From NCBI RefSeq assembly GCF_040786275.1, contig NZ_JBFMVT010000002.1, forward strand, positions 682,001 through 746,000: a DNA stretch of 64,000 bases. Reading direction: 5' to 3'. The notes beneath the pieces are model-generated. The model was not told the DNA's origin. It searched no databases and saw only the letters and a list, made by a program, of their open reading frames with translations. How positions within the stretch are numbered: the stretch's first letter is position 1; each line of letters starts with the position of its first letter. Made by a program: the position numbers and the translations under genes. Origin of the DNA: Buttiauxella gaviniae (lineage in GTDB: Bacteria; Pseudomonadota; Gammaproteobacteria; Enterobacterales; Enterobacteriaceae). Of the stretch, positions 58,986 through 64,000 are shown in pieces.

Positions 58986-59969
58986 CTAAAAAGGCCGTAT
59001 TCCCTGCATAGTCGGTTGAGCACTCAGCCACATCACCACCGCCGCTAAGACCAAAATCCCGCCCCCCGCAAGCGCTAACGTCGCCCAGGCAATTTGCCGC
59101 CATAAAACCGGGGCTTTATTTCCGCTCATCCGCACCGCGAGCTGACGAAAACCATGCACTAAAAACGCCAGCCCGGAGATGGTGATAGAGGTGCCACCCG
59201 CCATCGTCAGTGCCGACAACATACCCCAGCTATAAACGCCAATCACTTTACTAAACAGCAGCACCATGATTGCCCCGGAACACGGGCGCATTCCCATCGA
59301 CAAAACGATCATCGCCCGCGCGCGCCAGTCGTCTCCGGCATCAAGCTGTTGCTGCGTCGGCAAATGCTGATGGCCGCAACCACAGTTATCAGAATGGACG
59401 TGATGGGGGGTAAAAGAGGTAAAACGCCCAGGTTTACGCAGCGCACTTTTCAGATTGCGTAAAGCACGCCCGCACAGCATTAACCCCAGAACCCCCACCA
59501 GCAGATAACTGCCCTTCTCCAGCCAGAAACTGCTCTGATGCAGCTGCCGTGACGGCAGAGCCAACACGCCCAGCACGACCGTTACCAGCCCAATCGCAAC
59601 TCCCCCCTGTAACAGTGAAGCAGCAAAAGTCAGCTTGAGGCTGCTTTTCAGGCGGGAAGGATGCGTCGCAAGCCAGGTGGTGATCACCACTTTCCCATGC
59701 CCCGGCCCTAACGCATGAAGAACGCCGTAGAGAAAACTGAATGACAGCAACGACCAACCGGTACGCGCCGGATTTTCAGCAACATCACGCAACAGGGCGC
59801 TCATCTGCTGGTTGATAGATTTCTGCCACATCGCGCTATTAAGGATAATTTGCGGCCAGTAGTACCACAGGCCACAAAGCACCACGGCGCAGACAAACAG
59901 GAAAAGCGCCAGCGGCCAAAAATGCAGCCAGCGGCGTGAAGGCGTTCTGGCTGAAGGGATTACGGACAT
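58986..59969 (-). CDS. NicO/RcnA-family nickel/cobalt transporter
   Basis: This 327-residue inner-membrane protein belongs to the NicO family that includes the RcnA exporter. Seen are an N-terminal span (about residues 17-37), the family motif HALGPGHGK (85-93), a cytosolic metal-binding-like loop HHVHSDNCGCGHQH (189-202), GMRPCSGAIMVLLFS (226-240), and about six or seven spans in all. Its ATG overlaps the upstream DUF1007 gene by ten bases, so they are coupled. Direction (export or uptake) and metal are not shown by the sequence. E. coli K-12 lacks it here. Confidence 0.9.
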   Translation of the reverse strand: MSVIPSARTPSRRWLHFWPLALFLFVCAVVLCGLWYYWPQIILNSAMWQKSINQQMSALLRDVAENPARTGWSLLSFSFLYGVLHALGPGHGKVVITTWLATHPSRLKSSLKLTFAASLLQGGVAIGLVTVVLGVLALPSRQLHQSSFWLEKGSYLLVGVLGLMLCGRALRNLKSALRKPGRFTSFTPHHVHSDNCGCGHQHLPTQQQLDAGDDWRARAMIVLSMGMRPCSGAIMVLLFSKVIGVYSWGMLSALTMAGGTSITISGLAFLVHGFRQLAVRMSGNKAPVLWRQIAWATLALAGGGILVLAAVVMWLSAQPTMQGIRPF

Positions 59970-60607
59970 TGCAACGTCACCTGTTGAGCAAATTGTTTAC
60001 CCAGCTCCATATCTTCTGGCGGCGCATCGGCTTTATCGAGCGACAGCGCAAACGCCTGCATATCTTCGGTTGGCTTGGGTGTTTTCACCGAAATTTTGCA
60101 TTGCTCCGCTAACGCTTTTGGCAATTTCGCATCGCTATCGTGGTCGTAACTCATATCCACAAAATAGGTCGGATCGAATGTGGCGAACCGGTAGGTTTGC
60201 CCTTTTAACGGCTGAGGATGGGCAAGCGGTAACACAAAGGTCAACACCGCTTTGTGCCCGACGCGCGCGAGGCCGTACTCAGGCGGCAAATTATTAAACG
60301 TCACTTTTTTACCGTCATGCCAGAACTCGGTGAAGTAATGCTGCCCCAGCACGTTCGCCATCACTTCGGCGGCGAGCTTCTTCCAGACTGGCGAATCGGG
60401 TTTCGCGTTCCCGGCGTCATACAGTAGATCCGCTGAAGTGATTTCATCCATCGTCCACTGCATTTTTAGGCCGGTCAGTTGGTCATTTTCCGCCACTACC
60501 GTCGTTACCAGAGTAATAAAACTGTGCGGATGAGCCGATGCAAGCGGGCTAAAAAGCGCCGAACTCAAGGCGAAAACCGCAATTCTGTTACACATTTTCC
60601 TGCTCAT
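59960..60607 (-). CDS. DUF1007-family periplasmic protein
   Basis: The 215-residue product has a signal peptide ending SASA-like (about residue 25) and then the hallmark HPHSFI, which leaves a His-Pro-His metal-binding site at the mature N-terminus. The rest fits DUF1007. Such genes often lie beside NicO or zinc transport genes, and this one overlaps the NicO transporter by ten bases. It probably binds or delivers metal in the periplasm. The ATG at 60607 has GAGAGA upstream. Confidence 0.88.
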   Translation of the reverse strand: MSRKMCNRIAVFALSSALFSPLASAHPHSFITLVTTVVAENDQLTGLKMQWTMDEITSADLLYDAGNAKPDSPVWKKLAAEVMANVLGQHYFTEFWHDGKKVTFNNLPPEYGLARVGHKAVLTFVLPLAHPQPLKGQTYRFATFDPTYFVDMSYDHDSDAKLPKALAEQCKISVKTPKPTEDMQAFALSLDKADAPPEDMELGKQFAQQVTLQCP

Positions 60608-60733
60608 TATTCTCTCTGGTTTAAAATTCTGTGAGCCAGTCAGAATTCCGTAATTAAAAAGCTCAACTGAGACGCACTACGACAAAAGGTTTAGCTACTC
60701 TTAGCATTAATAAACGTTGACTTGGTTATGCGG

Positions 60734-62014
60734 ATGATGACACTGCTCTCGCCACCACCATCTGTACTCTCTAGTCCGCAGCGTCGCTGCCACCTGCTTT
60801 TGTTGCTTTACTTACCGGGCCAAACTGTCACTCCAGAGATCCTCGCGAGACTCAACGGGGTTGATGACACCAAAGCCCTGCAAGATATAGCCGACACGGG
60901 CGATGAAATCCAGCGCTATCACCGGCTGAGGCTCATTACCCAACAGGACGGCAGCTACCGGATTGAGGGCACGCCACTGGATCGTCGCCTGTGCTTGTTG
61001 CACTGGTTGCGGCGTGCATTGCGGCTCTGCCCGCACTTTGTGCAGCAGCATTTTACCCCTCAGCTCAAAACTCAGCTTAAACAGCAAGGTATTTTGACCG
61101 CATTGTATGATGAAAAGAATCTGCAGGCGTTGATTGGCCTGTGCGCCCGGCGTTTGCAGCGGCAGTTTGATTCCCGCGACATGCAGTTTTTAACGCTGTT
61201 TTTGCAGTACTGCCTGCATCAGCATCATGCGGGAATCACGCCAGAATTTACCGAGCAGCAACGAGCATGGACGCAAATGCGCCCGGAGTTTTTAGTCGCC
61301 CTTGAGATTGCCCGCCACTGGAAGCGCCGGGTGATGCAATCAGCCAATGAAAACGAGCAGCTATTCTTAGCGCTTTTATTCCAGCTCATGCGCACCCCCG
61401 ACCCCATTCGTGACAACCATGAGCAGGACTTACGCTTACGTTCCGCTATTTCGGGCATGATTGCGCGTTTCCGTGAGCTGGCGGGGATGTCATTTAGTGA
61501 CGAACAGGGCCTGGGCGATCAGCTCTATATTCATCTCGCCCAGGCGCTGGACCGCTGCCAGTTCGGGATTGGAATTGATAACAGTTTGCCCGAGGAAATT
61601 ACGCGACTGTATCCGCGTCTGATGCGAACCACGCGCGAAGCATTCAACGATTTCGAAAGTCATTTCGCGATGCGTTTTTCTGACGAAGAAGTGGGTCTGG
61701 TGGCGGTGATTTTTGGCGCGTGGCTGATGCAGGAAAATGATTTACATGAAAAGCAGGTGTTGTTGCTCACGGGCAACAACATGGAGCTTGAGCAAAGCAT
61801 TGAACAGCAGTTGCGTGAGTTAACCCTGCTCCCGCTCAATATTAAACATCTGACGATTCACAGCTATCAAAAAGAGGGCGCACCGAAGGAGGTGGTGCTG
61901 GTGATTACTCCCTACTCCACCACGCTGCCGCTTTACTCTCCGCCGCTGATTCACGTTACGCTGCCGCTGGGCGATCACCAGCAGCAGCAAATTCGTAAAA
62001 TTATTGAGTGTTAA
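60734..62014 (+). CDS. csiE: Stationary phase inducible protein CsiE
   Basis: CsiE resembles PRD-containing antiterminators and activators, but its target is unknown; in E. coli it is induced by sigma-S and CRP. The 426-residue form from 60734 (MMTLLSPPPSVLS) equals E. coli CsiE in length. In-frame starts at 60722 and 60728 exist and none has a clear ribosome site, so the start is uncertain. PRD-like helical segments appear at about residues 135-240 and 250-350. The 3' end overlaps convergent hcaT by 14 bp. Confidence 0.92.
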   Translation: MMTLLSPPPSVLSSPQRRCHLLLLLYLPGQTVTPEILARLNGVDDTKALQDIADTGDEIQRYHRLRLITQQDGSYRIEGTPLDRRLCLLHWLRRALRLCPHFVQQHFTPQLKTQLKQQGILTALYDEKNLQALIGLCARRLQRQFDSRDMQFLTLFLQYCLHQHHAGITPEFTEQQRAWTQMRPEFLVALEIARHWKRRVMQSANENEQLFLALLFQLMRTPDPIRDNHEQDLRLRSAISGMIARFRELAGMSFSDEQGLGDQLYIHLAQALDRCQFGIGIDNSLPEEITRLYPRLMRTTREAFNDFESHFAMRFSDEEVGLVAVIFGAWLMQENDLHEKQVLLLTGNNMELEQSIEQQLRELTLLPLNIKHLTIHSYQKEGAPKEVVLVITPYSTTLPLYSPPLIHVTLPLGDHQQQQIRKIIEC

Positions 62015-63152
62015 CGCAGTATGAAACCGGGCGTGGCCGAATGAATAACGCAGGTACGGCCACCAGCGCCATAACCCAGAACACATTGCCCTGCATGTGC
62101 TGGTAAAGATAGCCAGAGAACATGGTCATCACGGCAATACCTCCGCCCATCGCCACTGCGGAATAGACCGCCTGCAGGCGAATGACTTCATTGCCTTCCC
62201 GGGCTGAGATATAGCGCATCGCTGCAAGATGGCAAACCGTGAAGCTACCACAATGCAGGATTTGCGCAGCAATCAGCCACGGTAATTCGGTGGTGGATGC
62301 CATTAAACCCCAGCGCACAATTCCCGTCACGCCGGAAAGCAGCAGCAAATCACGAGCGCCCCAGTTGCGGAACAGTTTATTGCTCAGGGCGAAGATCACA
62401 ATTTCCGCCACCACGCCCAGCGACCACAAATACCCGACAACCGAGGCGGAATAGCCTGCGCCCTGCCAGTAAATAGCGCTGAATCCATAGTACGCAGCAT
62501 GTGCACCTTGCAACAAAGTTACGCAGGCAAGGAAGCGCCACGAACCGAGCACCAGTTTCTTCCACGCCTGCCAGCCTGCACCTTCGGTGTGTCGCGTTTC
62601 CCCCTGCGGCATCACGGAGGGGCGCAGCATCATGCCGATTAACATCGATGCGACACCTATGCTCAGCAGCACCAAAATCGCCTGATAGCTATACAGACTA
62701 ACCAGTTTTCCAGTCATCGCCGACCCGATGACAAATGCCAGCGAACCCCACAGGCGCACGCGCCCGTAATCCATCGTAATTTGTCTTTGCCAGGTGCCAG
62801 CCAGCGCATCGGTGAGCGGCACCAGCGGAGAGAAAAACAGGTTAAACCCGACCATCACCACCAACAGCCAGGTGGCGGTTTGCCCGAACCAGAAAGCAAC
62901 GGCAAACAACAAAGTGAGTAGGGCGAGCAGACGCAGCGCAAAGACCAGTCGGGAAGGATCGGTAACACGTGGGGCGAGGAGCAAACTCCCCAGGAAACGG
63001 GCAATTAACCCTGCACCTAATAACAGCCCGATGGTTTCAGGCGGTAAACCGACTCCGGCGAGCCAGACACTCCAGAACGGCAGGAAAATCCCGTAGCTAA
63101 AGAAGTAGGTAAAATAACTGAGCGCAAGCCAGCGCGTAGAATGCAAAACCAT
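62001..63152 (-). CDS. hcaT: MFS transporter HcaT
   Basis: HcaT is a major facilitator protein thought to import 3-phenylpropionate in E. coli. The 383-residue product follows E. coli HcaT closely, with 12 hydrophobic segments and the start MVLHSTRWLALSYFTYFFSYG at 63152, eight bases after GAGGGA. The frame upstream adds 13 unsupported residues. The hca catabolic genes that follow in E. coli are absent here; a yphB-like gene comes next. Substrate should be taken as unproven. Confidence 0.93.
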   Translation of the reverse strand: MVLHSTRWLALSYFTYFFSYGIFLPFWSVWLAGVGLPPETIGLLLGAGLIARFLGSLLLAPRVTDPSRLVFALRLLALLTLLFAVAFWFGQTATWLLVVMVGFNLFFSPLVPLTDALAGTWQRQITMDYGRVRLWGSLAFVIGSAMTGKLVSLYSYQAILVLLSIGVASMLIGMMLRPSVMPQGETRHTEGAGWQAWKKLVLGSWRFLACVTLLQGAHAAYYGFSAIYWQGAGYSASVVGYLWSLGVVAEIVIFALSNKLFRNWGARDLLLLSGVTGIVRWGLMASTTELPWLIAAQILHCGSFTVCHLAAMRYISAREGNEVIRLQAVYSAVAMGGGIAVMTMFSGYLYQHMQGNVFWVMALVAVPALFIRPRPVSYCVNTQ

Positions 63153-63262
63153 GATCCCTCCCGTTTCGGAGGCGATAGTGTGGCGGAGCATTGACCAGCT
63201 TGCAAGTCATCATTAACAGACTAATAACACGCAATAATTAAATGGCTTTATTGCTTTGCCAG

Positions 63263-63325
63263 GGTGGACAAACGAAGCGCCATCCACCGGAAGTGTCTGA
63301 TGGCACTGACGTTTATCCGACCTAC
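63263..63325. repeat. Pair of inverted REP elements (BIME) before hcaT
   Basis: The first REP (63263-63288) reads on the minus strand GGTGGATGGCGCTTCG and pairs within itself. The second (63295-63325) reads GTCTGATGGCACTGACG...ATCCGACCTAC on the plus strand. Its CTA gives the TAG stop of the yphB-like gene, as the REP at 4082 does for perM. Confidence 0.65.
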
Positions 63326-64000
63326 ATAACCATCATTTCCATTGCTAGCCGTGTCGTTTCCCCATGCCCCAAAAACACCAGCCCCGGTTGCCCCGTCATA
63401 TTATGGGCGTTAACCGGATGGCTTTGCGGTTCAAGGCAAATAAACGGCTCATTTTCCATACGGAACACCATCAGATACGGCGTGTCGCATTTCATCTGCA
63501 CGCGCATGGTTTCGCTTTCAATCAACGCGGTGCCATTCCAGCCGGAATAGCCCACGTTCAGCCACTGGTTATCCGGAATTTTCGATGCGATAAAGTTTGT
63601 TTGCGGCGTCAGCTCACCGCACCACGCCAGCGGCAAATGGTGTTCACCTTCCGGCCAGAAGCCTGTCGCGCCAAACTGCATGCGCGTTGCAGGCGTAAGC
63701 TGGAAAAAGGGATGGAACCCAAGCCCGTAAACCATCGGCTTACCGCCCTGATGCGTTAATTCCAGCTCAGCAATAAAACGATTTTCCTCCAGCCGATAAA
63801 TCAGCCGAGCCTGGTAATCAAATCCACAGACATGCTGGCTTCGAAGCGTCAGGGCAATATATTGTGCATCGTGCTTTTCCACCCGCCAGGTTTTCAGCCA
63901 GCCGTCGCCGTGCAAAAAGAATTGCTCGTCCACCGGGCTCTTCGGAAGTTGGACGTTTTCCCCGTGCAACAAAAAGGCATTACCCGCGACGCGATTTGCC
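63322..64000 (-). CDS. yphB: Aldose 1-epimerase family protein, YphB-like (5' end outside window)
   Basis: The frame stays open to the window edge, so at least 225 residues are present and the N-terminus is missing. It reads ANRVAGNAFLLHGE at the edge, then FFLHGDGW with the conserved histidine, GLGFHPFFQL with the second, and FICLEPQSHPVN. These are the galactose-mutarotase fold motifs. Similarity to E. coli YphB runs throughout. The stop codon TAG lies in a REP element. The sugar is unknown. Confidence 0.88.
   Translation of the reverse strand, partial: ANRVAGNAFLLHGENVQLPKSPVDEQFFLHGDGWLKTWRVEKHDAQYIALTLRSQHVCGFDYQARLIYRLEENRFIAELELTHQGGKPMVYGLGFHPFFQLTPATRMQFGATGFWPEGEHHLPLAWCGELTPQTNFIASKIPDNQWLNVGYSGWNGTALIESETMRVQMKCDTPYLMVFRMENEPFICLEPQSHPVNAHNMTGQPGLVFLGHGETTRLAMEMMVM

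Overview
This is a chromosomal segment of a gammaproteobacterium of the family Enterobacteriaceae. Most of the genes match, in order and strand, the E. coli K-12 block from purC through the isc operon to hcaT. Close matches in protein length and sequence, together with REP and ERIC repeats, place the organism near the Klebsiella/Kluyvera/Buttiauxella side of the family. The genus cannot be fixed from the sequence alone. No rRNA, tRNA, CRISPR array, prophage or intact insertion sequence was seen.

Layout. 0-5.2 kb: purC, dapA-bamC, gcvR-bcp, perM. 5.4-10.1 kb: bepA-yfgD, hda, and the upp-uraA uracil salvage pair. 10.3-15.8 kb: purMN and the polyphosphate pair ppk-ppx. 15.8-21.5 kb: yfgF and yfgG, followed by a non-K-12 cassette (LysR regulator, Old Yellow Enzyme, one-cysteine DsbA-like protein). 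21.5-27.1 kb: guaBA, xseA, yfgJ and a secreted LprI-domain protein. 27.2-36.5 kb: der, bamB-yfgM, hisS, ispG, rodZ, rlmN, ndk. 36.6-44 kb: pbpC-yfhM, a periplasmic peptidoglycan and defence pair. 44.3-48.9 kb: an alpha-glucoside PTS transporter and a 6-phospho-alpha-glucosidase, then sseA, then an RpiR regulator coupled to sseA. 48.9-57.1 kb: sseB, pepB and the complete iscRSUA-hscBA-fdx-iscX operon. 57.2-64 kb: trmJ, suhB, a NicO/DUF1007 metal-export pair, csiE, hcaT and the 3' part of a yphB-like epimerase gene cut by the window edge.

How the parts connect. Purine synthesis is the main regulatory theme: purC, purMN and guaBA each carry a recognisable PurR operator, and upp-uraA salvages pyrimidine. 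Envelope assembly is represented by bamB, bamC, bepA, yfgM, rodZ, pbpC and yfhM. The isc operon is preceded by two abutting IscR-type sites, and upp, uraA, ispG, rlmN and others supply housekeeping functions.

The most unusual features are in and around the isc operon and the sugar locus. IscR carries a five-residue insertion in its cluster-binding loop, created by a 15-bp tandem duplication. A full-length ERIC element lies between iscR and iscS, and an internally deleted 62-bp ERIC derivative lies between iscU and iscA. The alpha-glucoside locus is split around sseA. A nested palindromic element with one Tn5-like end lies between sseB and pepB. I did not find an obviously new multi-gene defence or biosynthetic system.
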